From positions 1,947,001-2,011,000 of the forward strand of contig NZ_CP065359.1 of the NCBI RefSeq assembly GCF_019904295.1: 64,000 nucleotides of DNA, in the 5' to 3' direction. The notes under the pieces were generated by a model. It searched no databases and was not told where the DNA came from. It saw only the letters and a program-made list of their open reading frames with translations. The translations under genes were made by a program, and so were the position numbers. The first letter of the stretch is position 1. Every line of letters begins with the position of its first letter. This DNA is from Ruegeria sp. SCSIO 43209 (GTDB taxonomy: Bacteria > Pseudomonadota > Alphaproteobacteria > Rhodobacterales > Rhodobacteraceae). Positions 8,941 through 18,317 of this stretch are shown piece by piece.

Positions 8941-10830
8941 ATGGCATATCAGGACGTCTACGAGAGCTGGAAGAACGACCCCGAAGCATTCTGGATGGAT
9001 GCCGCCAAGGGGATCGATTGGGTTCAAGCGCCCAGCAAAGCTCTGTTTGACGACAATGCGCCTCTTTACGAATGGTTCAGTGATGCCAAGGTAAATACGT
9101 GCTGGAACGCCGTTGATCGCCATGTGGAAAATGGTCGTGGTGAGCAAACCGCGATCATCTATGACAGCCCAATTACTCATACCAAACGCGAAATCTCATA
9201 CGTCGAGTTACGCAATCGGGTTGCTAATCTGGCTGGCGCGCTCCGTGCAAAAGGTATTGAGAAAGGTGACCGCGTCATCATCTACATGCCTATGATCCCC
9301 GAAGCGCTGGAGGCAATGCTGGCTTGCGCCCGGCTAGGAGCAGTGCATTCAGTGGTATTCGGCGGCTTTGCCAGCAACGAACTGGCCGTACGTATCGACG
9401 ATGCGAAACCCAAGGCGATCATCGCTGCCTCATGCGGGATGGAGCCGGGACGCGTTGTGCACTACAAACCCCTGCTGGATGGCGCGATCGATCTGGCCGC
9501 CCACAAACCCGAATTTTGCGTAATATTCCAGCGCGAGCAGGAAGTCGCACAACTAATCGAGGGGCGCGACGTCAACTGGCACGGTTTCCAATACGGTACC
9601 GAGCCCGCAGAATGTGTACCAGTCAGCGGCAATGATCCAGCCTATATCCTCTATACATCCGGCACCACTGGTGCGCCCAAAGGCGTCGTGCGCCCGACTG
9701 CCGGCCATCTGGTCGCACTGAACTGGACGATGAAGAACATCTACAATGTCGATCCTGGAGATGTGTTCTGGGCGGCTTCGGATGTCGGCTGGGTCGTTGG
9801 CCATTCCTATATCTGTTATGCCCCGCTGATCCACGGCAACACGACGATTGTTTTTGAAGGCAAGCCCGTCGGAACACCTGACGCCGGAACTTTCTGGCGC
9901 GTGATATCCGAACACAAGGTCAAAAGCTTCTTCACCGCCCCAACCGCCATTCGTGCCGTAAAACGCGAAGACCCAAGCGCAGAATTGATGGCGAATTACG
10001 ATCTATCCTGCCTTAAGGCTCTGTATCTTGCAGGAGAGAGGGCTGATCCAGATACGATCATCTGGGCGCAGGATGCGCTGAAAGTTCCGGTCATCGATCA
10101 TTGGTGGCAAACCGAAACTGGCTGGACCATCGCTGGCAACCCGCTCGGAATCGAAGAGCTTCCGGTCAAGCTGGGATCACCTGCCAAGCCTATGCCGGGC
10201 TATGACGTTCAGATTCTGGACGAGGGCGGCCATCCTATGAAACCGGGCGAGTTGGGCGCGATCGCAGTCAAGCTCCCGCTTCCGCCAGGCACATTGCCAA
10301 ACCTGTGGAATGCCGAGGCGCGCTTCAGAAAATCCTACCTTGAGCATTTTCCCGGCTATTACGAAACCGGTGATGCGGGCATGATCGACGAAGATGGGTA
10401 TCTCTATATCATGGCCCGTACCGATGACGTGATCAACGTCGCCGGGCACCGACTTTCGACGGGCGGGATGGAAGAGGTTTTGGCCGCTCACCCCGATGTG
10501 GCAGAATGCGCCGTGATTGGGGTTTCTGATCAACTGAAAGGCCAGATGCCCGTAGGTTTCCTGTGCCTGAATGCCGGATCCGACCGAAATCACGCGGAGG
10601 TGGTAACCGATGTGGTCCAGATGGTTCGTGACAAAATCGGCCCAGTCGCTGCGTTCAAGAAAGCAGTGGTGGTGGATCGTCTGCCCAAGACACGCTCGGG
10701 CAAGATCCTGCGTGGTACGATGGTGTCGATCGCGGATGGCAAGGCGTATAAAATGCCTGCCACAATCGATGACCCAGCAATTCTGGACGAGATCACGGCG
10801 GCCCTGCAAACTATCGGCTACGCACAGTAA
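8941..10830 (+). CDS. prpE: Propionyl-CoA synthetase
   Basis: 629-aa AMP-forming acyl-CoA synthetase activating propionate to propionyl-CoA. Motifs in order: the ACS N-terminal cap; the P-loop YTSGTTGAPKGVVRPTAGH near residue 237, whose extended form is typical of PrpE rather than AcsA; WWQTETGW; and the C-terminal SGKILRGTM carrying the catalytic Lys that can be acetylated. A strong GGGAGGAGG lies 6 bases before the ATG. The gene stands alone, with the TTTGCA repeat array upstream and a GC-rich hairpin downstream, so it is probably induced by propionate or its breakdown products. Confidence 0.93.
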   Translation: MAYQDVYESWKNDPEAFWMDAAKGIDWVQAPSKALFDDNAPLYEWFSDAKVNTCWNAVDRHVENGRGEQTAIIYDSPITHTKREISYVELRNRVANLAGALRAKGIEKGDRVIIYMPMIPEALEAMLACARLGAVHSVVFGGFASNELAVRIDDAKPKAIIAASCGMEPGRVVHYKPLLDGAIDLAAHKPEFCVIFQREQEVAQLIEGRDVNWHGFQYGTEPAECVPVSGNDPAYILYTSGTTGAPKGVVRPTAGHLVALNWTMKNIYNVDPGDVFWAASDVGWVVGHSYICYAPLIHGNTTIVFEGKPVGTPDAGTFWRVISEHKVKSFFTAPTAIRAVKREDPSAELMANYDLSCLKALYLAGERADPDTIIWAQDALKVPVIDHWWQTETGWTIAGNPLGIEELPVKLGSPAKPMPGYDVQILDEGGHPMKPGELGAIAVKLPLPPGTLPNLWNAEARFRKSYLEHFPGYYETGDAGMIDEDGYLYIMARTDDVINVAGHRLSTGGMEEVLAAHPDVAECAVIGVSDQLKGQMPVGFLCLNAGSDRNHAEVVTDVVQMVRDKIGPVAAFKKAVVVDRLPKTRSGKILRGTMVSIADGKAYKMPATIDDPAILDEITAALQTIGYAQ

Positions 10831-10891
10831 TTTCACGGTACGATCAAGTGGAGCGCCTTACGGCGCACTAGATTTGCGCTGTCGCGCGTGT

Positions 10892-10935
10892 GCGAGGCTC
10901 TGCCTCGCGCTCGGAGATATTTTTGGCCAGATGAA
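10892..10935 (+). repeat. Hairpin plus conserved Rhodobacteraceae-type intergenic motif
   Basis: GCGAGGC-TCT-GCCTCGC (10892-10908) is followed at once by GCTCGGAGATATTTTTGGCCAGATGAAG. A GC hairpin ending in GGAG(T/A)ATTTTTGG is a type of 3' element I recall scattered through this family, and it may act as a terminator of prpE. Only one copy is in this window, so its repeat status is from memory, not shown here. Confidence 0.5.
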
Positions 10936-11010
10936 GGTTGGATCCGTTTTGCGATTGCGGGGCTTGTCATTGGGTCTTCCTCACCTCAGTTTGAGGTGAG
11001 GAGGACGAGC

Positions 11011-12450
11011 ATGACACAGGGCGATATCTGGCGTTTTGATGCAACAGAATTGGCTGCGCTGACCCAAGCAGGCGAGTTGAGCGCTAAAGAGGTGATCAGT
11101 GATGCATTGGAGCGGATGCATCAGGTAAATCCCTCGCTGAATGCTGTCGTGGACGATCTGGGCACAGAAGCGTTAGAGCGTGCATCTGCGCTTGATCAGG
11201 CGCGCCGCAATGGTGCCTCGGTTGGACCGCTGCACGGGGTCCCCGTGACCATCAAAGTGAATGTCGACCAGAAGAACCATGCCACTACAAATGGTGTGGT
11301 TGCCTTGAAGGATGTCATTGCCCCTGATGACGCACCGGTGGTTTCAAACTTGCACAATGCGGGGGCCATTGTCATCGGGCGGACCAACACACCCGAATTC
11401 TCGTTCCGCGCTGACACGGATAATCCACTTCATGGGCGCACGCACAATCCTTGGGGCCGCCATATCTCGCCCGGTGGGTCGTCCGGGGGCGCGGGGGCTG
11501 CGGTCATGGCGGGCATCGGTGCCCTGGCTCATGGCAACGATATCGGAGGCAGTCTGCGCTTTCCGGCAGCGGCTAATGGCGCAGTTACGGTGAAACCGGG
11601 GCTGGGCCGCGTACCCGCCTGGAACCCCAGCCAGAAGGCAGAACGTGGGATGCTGGCACAATCGATGTCGGTACAGGGCTTGATCACAAGAAGCGCAAAG
11701 GACTTGCACCTTTCGATGCCCACCCTGATCGCCCCGGACGCCCGCGACCCCTTCCATGTGCCAATGCCTTGGCGCGGCGCGGGGCCGGACGTCCCAATCA
11801 AAGTTGCGTTCACCAAAAATACGTTCGAATACGCTTTGCACCCCGAAGTGGACAAAGCGCTAAGTACCGCTCGGGAGGCGCTGGTAGATGCCGGATATAT
11901 AGTTGAAGACATTGATCCGCCGGATGTGTTCGAATGCGGGCGCATCGGCTATCGCGCGCTGATGGGTGAAGTGCTGACGTTGATGAAAAACGATATCGAG
12001 GCAGCCGGGTCTCAAACCATCCGTGATATTTTCGAGGTTTATTTTCAGGAGTTTCCTCCGATCGTAGGCGACGAACTGATTCAGGCGTTGGCGCAACGCA
12101 GCCATTATGCGCGCCAATGGTCGCTATTCATGCAGAAATATCCTTTGGTCCTGTCTCCATTCCTGCCGCAGCCGTTCTTTAAACCTGATCGCGATACCGA
12201 AGGTGCCGAAGGCGTTCATGAGGTGTTAGGATGCGCGGTCTATTCTTATGCGATGAATTTCCTCGGGCTGCCCGCCGCCAGCGTTCCCGCACGCTTGGCC
12301 GAATTGCCGAATGGGCCGCAACCGATCAATGTTCAGATTGCTGCTCGACGCTGGCGTGAGGATATGGCGGTGGATGCAGCGGTCGCGATCGAAGCGCGTG
12401 TGGGGCAGATGGCTCCGATTCTGTGGGATCGAATGAGCGCGCAAACCTGA
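11011..12450 (+). CDS. Amidase (amidase signature family)
   Basis: 479-aa Ser-cisSer-Lys hydrolase. The triad is visible: Lys in VPVTIKVNVDQ, cis-Ser in SPGGSSGGAGAAV, and nucleophile Ser in GNDIGGSLRFPA. The ATG at 11011 is preferred over an upstream in-frame ATG at 10888 because GAGGTGAGGAGG precedes it and the family begins at about this point (MTQGDIWRFDATELAALTQ). The substrate cannot be read from sequence; relatives act on indole acetamide, nicotinamide or aryl amides. It is not a GatA, since no gatB or gatC is nearby. It ends in a strong hairpin facing nadK. Confidence 0.85.
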   Translation: MTQGDIWRFDATELAALTQAGELSAKEVISDALERMHQVNPSLNAVVDDLGTEALERASALDQARRNGASVGPLHGVPVTIKVNVDQKNHATTNGVVALKDVIAPDDAPVVSNLHNAGAIVIGRTNTPEFSFRADTDNPLHGRTHNPWGRHISPGGSSGGAGAAVMAGIGALAHGNDIGGSLRFPAAANGAVTVKPGLGRVPAWNPSQKAERGMLAQSMSVQGLITRSAKDLHLSMPTLIAPDARDPFHVPMPWRGAGPDVPIKVAFTKNTFEYALHPEVDKALSTAREALVDAGYIVEDIDPPDVFECGRIGYRALMGEVLTLMKNDIEAAGSQTIRDIFEVYFQEFPPIVGDELIQALAQRSHYARQWSLFMQKYPLVLSPFLPQPFFKPDRDTEGAEGVHEVLGCAVYSYAMNFLGLPAASVPARLAELPNGPQPINVQIAARRWREDMAVDAAVAIEARVGQMAPILWDRMSAQT

Positions 12451-12482
12451 GACATCGTCACTCAGGCCTCACAAATGAAATA

Positions 12483-12507
12483 GACCCCGGGATTTTGTCC
12501 CGGGGTC
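12483..12507. terminator. Hairpin between convergent amidase and nadK genes
   Basis: Perfect 10-pair stem GACCCCGGGA / TCCCGGGGTC with loop TTTTG, 32 bases after the amidase stop. It is followed by a smaller GCATA/TATGC hairpin. There is no T-run, but the position and strength fit a terminator. The remaining 200 bases to nadK hold no gene I can support; they do contain an inverted repeat TGTGAAC-TG-GTTCACA at 12673-12688. Confidence 0.65.
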
Positions 12508-12721
12508 CGCATACTAAAATATGCCCGGATTAAGATGACGAGCGTAGCACCACCCACCCTCGCCAGCGCGAAAACTGCGCAACCATTCGAAAACACCTTT
12601 AGATGGCCACTCACTTCCACCTCGGCGTGTTCTCCGGGCAACTTGAAGTTAACAAACCCTTATCGCGTTGCATGTGAACTGGTTCACACAAGCGGTGGAA
12701 AAATGATCAACACGCTGAGAT

Positions 12722-13483
12722 TTAAGTAAATTGTTCGGAGATCAATCGTTCTTCCAGGCCGTGGCCAGGGTCAAATAGAATACGATGCTGGATCGCAATC
12801 TCAGACCTGATCTCGACCCAATCGATATCCGGAAACGATATGGAATCGGCCGCAACGATAACCGGGCGTTTGTCAGCCTCGATCACATCGAATCTGACTT
12901 TCGCAACTTTCGGCAGCAAGGCGCCACGCCACCGCCGGGGGCGAAACGCGGCGATTGGCGTCAATGCCAGAACGTCCGCGCCAATGGGTACAATGGGTCC
13001 GTGAGCGGAATAGTTATATGCGGTTGAACCCGCCGGCGTGGCAAGCAATGCACCATCACACACGAGTTCGGCCATGCGTACCCGCCCATCAACGCTGATC
13101 CGCAACCGCGCTGCCTGCGGCCCCGCACGAAGCAGCGAAATCTCGTTGATTGCAAGTGCTTGGTGCTTTTGGCCCGCCTGGTCCATTGCAGTCATCGCCA
13201 ATGGATTGATGACTTCTTCCTCTGCCTCTGCTAGCCGGGCCATCAGATCAACTTCGGCATATTCGTTCATCAGAAACCCGATGGTACCGCGATTCATTCC
13301 ATAAACCGGCTTGTCCAAATGCTGGACGCCCTGCAGCGTCTGAAGCATGAAGCCATCACCACCCAGCGCCACCACAACATCTGCGTCTCTCGGCGCTGCA
13401 TTTCCGTAGCGCGCCACAAGCGCATCCCGGGCGGTCTGCGCAACCTTGGCATCGCTGGCCAGAAAGGCGATTCTCTTTGTCAT
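12722..13483 (-). CDS. nadK: NAD kinase
   Basis: 253-aa ATP-dependent kinase making NADP from NAD. The GGDG motif is in VVVALGGDGFMLQTLQG near residue 42, and the nearby GMNRGTIGFL plus DGALLATPAGSTAYNYSAHG near 157 are the NAD-binding and active-site segments of the family. It is short, like other alphaproteobacterial NadK proteins. It starts ATG (MTKRIAFLAS) and is divergent from glyA across 168 bases, so the two promoters share that gap. Confidence 0.93.
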   Translation of the reverse strand: MTKRIAFLASDAKVAQTARDALVARYGNAAPRDADVVVALGGDGFMLQTLQGVQHLDKPVYGMNRGTIGFLMNEYAEVDLMARLAEAEEEVINPLAMTAMDQAGQKHQALAINEISLLRAGPQAARLRISVDGRVRMAELVCDGALLATPAGSTAYNYSAHGPIVPIGADVLALTPIAAFRPRRWRGALLPKVAKVRFDVIEADKRPVIVAADSISFPDIDWVEIRSEIAIQHRILFDPGHGLEERLISEQFT

Positions 13484-13651
13484 GTTTTATAGTTTCCAGT
13501 GCTGCACATTTGGTTCCGAAACAAACATACCTTTCCGCAATAGGCCAGAGTTGACGCCATAGAGGGCCATTTCGTCGCTTTACAACCTTTCTGACACACG
13601 TCGTTTCCGATAGGAAATCCGCCAGATACACCCCAGCCATGCGGAGCGCAC

Positions 13652-14947
13652 ATGAACGCCAATCTTCGTGACAACGGATTTTTCACCCAGTCCCTCGCGG
13701 ATCGTGACCCCGAGCTGTTCGGCTCGATCACATCTGAATTGGGCCGCCAGCGCGACGAGATCGAACTGATCGCCTCGGAGAACATCGTCTCTGCCGCCGT
13801 GATGGAGGCGCAGGGCTCGGTCATGACCAACAAGTATGCCGAAGGTTATCCGGGCCGCCGGTACTATGGCGGTTGTCAGTTCGTCGACATTGCCGAGAAC
13901 CTGGCTATCGACCGTGCCAAGCATTTGTTTGGGTGTGAGTTTGCCAACGTCCAACCGAATTCGGGATCGCAGGCGAACCAAGGTGTATTTCAGGCGCTGA
14001 TCAAGCCCGGTGACACCATTCTAGGAATGTCGCTGGATGCAGGTGGTCACCTGACCCATGGTGCGGCGCCGAACCAGTCGGGCAAGTGGTTCAACGCGGT
14101 ACATTATGGCGTGCGCAAGCAGGACAACCTGATCGACTATGATCAGATTGAAGCGCTGGCAAAGGAACATAACCCCAAGCTGATCATCGCCGGAGGCTCG
14201 GCCATCCCGCGCGTCATCGATTTTGCCCGCATGCGTGAAATCGCCGATATGGTCGGCGCCTATCTGCATGTGGATATGGCCCATATCGCCGGTCTGGTTG
14301 CCGCAGGCGCGCACCCTTCGCCCTTCCCGCATGCGCATGTGGCCACCACCACCACGCATAAAACCCTGCGCGGCCCGCGCGGCGGCATGATCCTGACCAA
14401 TGATGAAGCGATTGCCAAAAAGGTAAACTCGGCGATCTTCCCGGGCATTCAGGGTGGTCCGCTGATGCATGTGATTGCTGGCAAGGCCGTTGCCTTTGGC
14501 GAGGCACTGCGTCCTGAGTTCAAGGACTATATCAAACAGGTCGTTGTGAATGCGCAGGCTCTTTCAGATCAGCTGATCAAGGGTGGCCTGGACACTGTGA
14601 CCCACGGCACCGATACCCATGTGGTTCTTGTCGACCTGCGCCCCAAAGGCGTTAAAGGCAACGCAACCGAGAAAGCTTTGGGCCGGGCACATATCACCTG
14701 CAACAAGAACGGTGTGCCGTTCGACCCCGAAAAGCCGACGATCACCAGCGGTATCCGTCTGGGCTCGCCTGCCGGAACCACCCGCGGTTTTGGTGAGGCC
14801 GAGTTCCGCCAAATCGCAGACTGGATCATCGAAGTGGTCGACGGTCTGGCCGCAAATGGCGAAGACGGAAACGGTGCGGTCGAAGCCAAAGTCAAAGCCG
14901 AAGTCGCCGAACTTTGCGCGCGCTACCCGCTTTATCCGAATCTCTGA
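13652..14947 (+). CDS. glyA: Serine hydroxymethyltransferase
   Basis: 431-aa PLP enzyme interconverting serine and glycine with tetrahydrofolate, the main source of one-carbon units. The PLP lysine lies in [16 protein letters not shown] near residue 235; other family marks are [21 protein letters not shown] and [11 protein letters not shown]. It starts ATG ([11 protein letters not shown]). Monocistronic: divergent from nadK and closed by a strong terminator. Confidence 0.97.
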   Translation: MNANLRDNGFFTQSLADRDPELFGSITSELGRQRDEIELIASENIVSAAVMEAQGSVMTNKYAEGYPGRRYYGGCQFVDIAENLAIDRAKHLFGCEFANVQPNSGSQANQGVFQALIKPGDTILGMSLDAGGHLTHGAAPNQSGKWFNAVHYGVRKQDNLIDYDQIEALAKEHNPKLIIAGGSAIPRVIDFARMREIADMVGAYLHVDMAHIAGLVAAGAHPSPFPHAHVATTTTHKTLRGPRGGMILTNDEAIAKKVNSAIFPGIQGGPLMHVIAGKAVAFGEALRPEFKDYIKQVVVNAQALSDQLIKGGLDTVTHGTDTHVVLVDLRPKGVKGNATEKALGRAHITCNKNGVPFDPEKPTITSGIRLGSPAGTTRGFGEAEFRQIADWIIEVVDGLAANGEDGNGAVEAKVKAEVAELCARYPLYPNL

Positions 14948-14970
14948 TCCAATACGGATCTTAGAACAGA

Positions 14971-15000
14971 AAACGGCGCCCTGATCGGCGCCGTTTTTCT
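14971..15000 (+). terminator. Rho-independent terminator of glyA
   Basis: Ten-pair stem AAACGGCGCC / GGCGCCGTTT with a 6-base loop running into TTTTTCTTTG. The A-run on the left side means it can also stop the convergent minus-strand gene at 15017. Confidence 0.9.
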
Positions 15001-15016
15001 TTGAGGTGTGCAGCGG

Positions 15017-15391
15017 TCAGATATACCCGCGCCATCGTAGTACGAACACAGCCAACGCCGCCAACACGATCAGGCCCAACGCAAGCGAACCAAGAAAGCT
15101 CAGGAACCATCCCCAACGTCGATCTGCCAGATTGATCGCGTTTAGGTGGCCTTGCACCTCGTCCGACGCTTTTTCGAGCCGGGGCATATCCAAAACCATC
15201 CGCAGTTTGGGATGCTCGGCCATCTGCTCGGCCTCTGCCAGAACCAAGGCCTGTTTATAGACCTTGCGCGGCAAACGCCGCTTTGCGCGCCGGACCGAGG
15301 CAATCAGGGTCTTGTCTTTCACGCCAAGCTTTTTACGCAGCAACCGAATGGTCTCTGCGATCCGGGTCTGGATATCGATTTCCTGCGTCAT
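15017..15391 (-). CDS. Small membrane-anchored protein of unknown function
   Basis: 124 aa. The N-terminal 95 residues are charged and helical, rich in Lys/Arg (LLRKKLGVKDKTLIASVRRA, KRRLPRKVYKQALVLAEAEQ). A single hydrophobic helix near residues 100-119 (FLSFLGSLALGLIVLAALAV) sits just before the C-terminus, so it is probably tail-anchored with the basic domain in the cytoplasm. ATG 15391 is chosen because AGGAGG lies 6 bases upstream. I recognise no family. It is convergent with glyA and divergent from the esterase. Confidence 0.7.
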   Translation of the reverse strand: MTQEIDIQTRIAETIRLLRKKLGVKDKTLIASVRRAKRRLPRKVYKQALVLAEAEQMAEHPKLRMVLDMPRLEKASDEVQGHLNAINLADRRWGWFLSFLGSLALGLIVLAALAVFVLRWRGYI

Positions 15392-15480
15392 TGGCGCCTC
15401 CTGACGGGACAATGTAGCCGCGCGTCACACCGGCGACAATGGGGCTGGTTGTTCCGCGCGGTGACGCGTATCACAGGAGC

Positions 15481-16239
15481 ATGCTGAATACGATCATCCA
15501 TGGCGACCCGACCGATCATCCGCCCCTGCTGATAGCGCATGGCCTCTATGGTTCGGCGCGCAACTGGGGAGTCATTGCGCGGCGACTGTCGGACGAAAGA
15601 CAGGTGATCGCGGTCGATATGCGCAATCACGCCTACAGCTTTTGGGATGCTCAGCATGGCTACCCGGATTTGGCGCATGATCTGGCAAAGGTCATCGACA
15701 GCGTTGGCGGCATCGCCGATATCGTCGGGCATTCCATGGGTGGAAAAGCTTCGATGGTGCTGGCGCTGGAATATGGCGATCTGGTGCGCAAGCTGGTCGT
15801 CGCAGACATCGCACCAGTGGCATACAGCCACAGCCAGATTCAATTCATCGAGGCAATGCGGGCGGTCGATATGTCCCGCGTTCAGCGTCGTTCAGATGCC
15901 GAAGCACAGCTGGCCGATCTGGGCGTCGAAAAGGCGCTGCAGAGCTTTTTTACGCAGTCTTTGGATGTTGAGGGAGGCCGCTGGCGGCTGAACCTAGATG
16001 TACTGGCCAGCGAAATGCCAAAGATCATGGGCTTCCCCGAGATTTCGACCCATTGGGACGGCCCTGCTCTGTTCCTGTCCGGCGCAGCATCCGATTATGT
16101 TCTGCCCGAACACCGAGGGCAGATTCGCACCCTGTTTCCTGCAGCTCGCTTCGCCAAAATCCCCGGCGCGGGGCACTGGCTGCACGCCGAGAAACCCCGC
16201 GAATTCGAAGCGGCGGTCAGAACCTTCCTGAATGCCTGA
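15481..16239 (+). CDS. Alpha/beta hydrolase (YbfF-like esterase)
   Basis: 252-aa hydrolase. HGLYGSARNWG at 20-30 gives the oxyanion loop, GHSMGGK at 83-89 holds the nucleophile Ser85, and GAGHWLHAE near 233 holds the catalytic His. The overall pattern matches the YbfF family of short-chain acyl esterases. The ATG at 15481 is the only in-frame start with homology; AGGAG lies almost against it, so translation may be modest. Natural substrate unknown. Confidence 0.85.
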   Translation: MLNTIIHGDPTDHPPLLIAHGLYGSARNWGVIARRLSDERQVIAVDMRNHAYSFWDAQHGYPDLAHDLAKVIDSVGGIADIVGHSMGGKASMVLALEYGDLVRKLVVADIAPVAYSHSQIQFIEAMRAVDMSRVQRRSDAEAQLADLGVEKALQSFFTQSLDVEGGRWRLNLDVLASEMPKIMGFPEISTHWDGPALFLSGAASDYVLPEHRGQIRTLFPAARFAKIPGAGHWLHAEKPREFEAAVRTFLNA

Positions 16240-16425
16240 TCACGCGCCTTGATACAGGCGTTTTGCCACCAGCCACGACACCGGCGCGGCAACCACCGCC
16301 CCTGCGGCTGCGGCGGAAACGATCGCCATCCAGGTCACCATACCAGCCAACAACACCGCAATCACGGCGGAACCAGCGATGGCTGTGGCGATCAGAGAAT
16401 AAAGCATAGCTGCAAGGCGTATCAT
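16240..16425 (-). CDS. Small two-helix membrane protein
   Basis: 61 aa, almost entirely hydrophobic, with two helices (about 5-28 and 31-52) and a short basic end. Similar short proteins in Rhodobacteraceae genomes are, as I recall, often mislabelled CTP synthetase; nothing here supports an enzyme. Its stop abuts the esterase stop, so the two are convergent with no gap. Confidence 0.6.
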   Translation of the reverse strand: MIRLAAMLYSLIATAIAGSAVIAVLLAGMVTWMAIVSAAAAGAVVAAPVSWLVAKRLYQGA

Positions 16426-16508
16426 GGCCAGTATCCTGTCTTTTGGCTTCCGGCGCTACACTACAGAAACGGAATATGTGCGGCCTTGATTTGAGTCAGT
16501 TCACGCCA

Positions 16509-16901
16509 CTACATTCCGCGGTCCAGGGGCCCGGTCGCCTCGCCGCCGCCATTCACCCAATCCGCGAATCCACCCAGATTGTAGACATGTAAATACCCCA
16601 TATCCTTGAGCAGTTTTCCAGCCAGCGCCGCCCTGCCACCCGATGCACAATGCAGGATGATCACCCGGTCCTTGCGCAGTTCCGCATCATGGGAAGGCAG
16701 TTCCGGATCAGCCCGAAACTCCAACATACCGCGCGGGATATGATGTGCGCCAACCGCGCGCCCTGTCCTTTCCAGTTCAGGCGCATCGCGAATATCCAAC
16801 AGCAAAGCGCCCTGCCCGATCAGTTCTTTCGCCCGGCTGGCATCGATACGCTCAACCACCGCGTTTGCAGCCTGCATCATGTCTTTGACCGTCAATGGCA
16901 T
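16509..16901 (-). CDS. Rhodanese-like domain protein
   Basis: 130-aa single-domain rhodanese. The active-site loop is HCASGGR with Cys85, and DIRDAPELERTGRAVGAHHI is the family's N-terminal half. The C-terminal GGFADWVNGG is also typical. Probably a cytoplasmic sulfurtransferase; the sulfur donor and acceptor are unknown. It lies downstream of the type I secretion genes in the same direction, with a 72-base gap, but has no obvious link to them. Confidence 0.88.
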   Translation of the reverse strand: MPLTVKDMMQAANAVVERIDASRAKELIGQGALLLDIRDAPELERTGRAVGAHHIPRGMLEFRADPELPSHDAELRKDRVIILHCASGGRAALAGKLLKDMGYLHVYNLGGFADWVNGGGEATGPLDRGM

Positions 16902-16973
16902 TTGCGCCCCTCCAGAAAGTGAATCTGTGAAAGGCTAACATGCAGAAAATTGAAGGTGTAGACGTTCGGGCGC

Positions 16974-18314
16974 TTAATGTTCGCGGAAAGCACGCGACAT
17001 ACTGTCGACCACCGGCTTGGCGATATAGGCCGCAAAGGTGCGTTCCTCGGTCTGGATCATGATCTCGGCGGGCATTCCGGGTGTCGGCACGAAGCCCCGC
17101 ACGCGACCCATCTCTTCCGTGGTCAGAGAAATGCGCGCCAGATAGACCTCTTGCGGCATACCGGCAGAGTCCTCAACCAGTGAGTCAGCCGAGACGTAAT
17201 AGACCTCGCCCTCAAGCACCGGCGTTGTCCGTTGATTGAGCGCGACAAGGCGCACTGTTGCGATCTGCCCGGTGACCACGCTGTCGATCTCGGTGCGCGG
17301 GATCTGTGCCTCGATGATCAGCGGAGCATCCGCGGGCAAAATCTCGGCAATCTGTTCGCCAGTTTCGATCACCCCGCCCGGCGTGTGGTGATGAAGCCGC
17401 ACCACTGTGCCGGTCACCGGGGCACGCACAACGGCACGGGCCAGAACGCTGCGGGCCTGGCGGGCTTTTTCACGCACACTTTCGAGGTCGGCTTCAATCA
17501 CGCCCAACTCGTCCAGCGCGGCCTCGCGATAGGCTGAGCGGGTGCGCAGAATCTGCTCTTCATACTTCAGCAACATCTGGTTGACCTCAGCCGTTTCAGC
17601 GCGCAAACGCGCCAGTTGACCCTCGGCCTCGGCCTGTACCCGGCGGATCGTATTTAGATCACCTTTGCGCACCAAGCCTTTCTCAAACAGTGAGAATTTT
17701 GTTTCGTACTCTTCCTCGAGTATCTCCGATCGCCGCTCCATGCTGATCAGTTGCGCTTCGAACCCCGACGCGCGAATTTTCAACGCCTCCATGTTGCGCT
17801 GAAGCAGCGCAATATCGTTCAGCAATGTCTTGCGCGACACATCAAAGCTGAGTTTCTGATTGTCGAGAATCGTCATGACTTCGACGTCATCCGACGCCTC
17901 GATCAATCCGGGTGAAAACACGAGGTTTTCCTGTTCGCTATGCTCGGCCAGCAACCGTTCGGTCATGGCCTGAAGGCGAAGTTTGCGAATGAACAATTCG
18001 CGTTCACTCGCCTCGGCCGAGGTCTGATCCAAAGTCATCATGATCTGTCCGGCTTGAACAGATTCACCTTCCGAGACCAGAATGTTCTCGATGATACCGC
18101 CTTCCAAATGCTGCACGATCTTGTTGCGGCCGGTCGCGACAAAGCTGCCTTGCGCGATGACTGCAGCGGCCAGAGGTGCACGGAAGGACCAGACGCCAAA
18201 GCCGCCAAAACAGACAATAAGCATGATAAAGCCAATCACGATGAATTTGGTGATCGAGCGCGGAACTTCAGAGTACCAAAGACCGCCTTCATCGGTGCGT
18301 GCCACGTCGTTCAT
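16974..18314 (-). CDS. Type I secretion membrane-fusion protein (HlyD/PrtE family)
   Basis: 446-aa periplasmic adaptor. A short cytoplasmic tail precedes one transmembrane helix at about 23-45 (FIVIGFIMLIVCFGGFGVW). A first lipoyl half follows (HLEGGIIENILVSEGESVQAG), then long coiled-coil segments at about 100-300, the second lipoyl half with VRAPVTGTVVRLHHHTPGGV, and a beta-barrel domain. It links the inner-membrane ATPase to an outer-membrane TolC, which is not in this window. It starts 3 bases after the ATPase stop, so the two are one unit. Confidence 0.93.
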   Translation of the reverse strand: MNDVARTDEGGLWYSEVPRSITKFIVIGFIMLIVCFGGFGVWSFRAPLAAAVIAQGSFVATGRNKIVQHLEGGIIENILVSEGESVQAGQIMMTLDQTSAEASERELFIRKLRLQAMTERLLAEHSEQENLVFSPGLIEASDDVEVMTILDNQKLSFDVSRKTLLNDIALLQRNMEALKIRASGFEAQLISMERRSEILEEEYETKFSLFEKGLVRKGDLNTIRRVQAEAEGQLARLRAETAEVNQMLLKYEEQILRTRSAYREAALDELGVIEADLESVREKARQARSVLARAVVRAPVTGTVVRLHHHTPGGVIETGEQIAEILPADAPLIIEAQIPRTEIDSVVTGQIATVRLVALNQRTTPVLEGEVYYVSADSLVEDSAGMPQEVYLARISLTTEEMGRVRGFVPTPGMPAEIMIQTEERTFAAYIAKPVVDSMSRAFREH

Positions 18315-18317
18315 CGC

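Noticed and set aside
11011..12450. GatA subunit of the amidotransferase
   Set aside because: No gatB or gatC nearby and the sequence beyond the triad does not look like GatA.
12535..12729. 64-aa open frame on the plus strand between amidase and nadK
   Set aside because: No convincing ribosome site or protein character. The inverted repeat TGTGAAC-TG-GTTCACA inside it is noted but lies between two convergent genes, so no promoter role can be shown.
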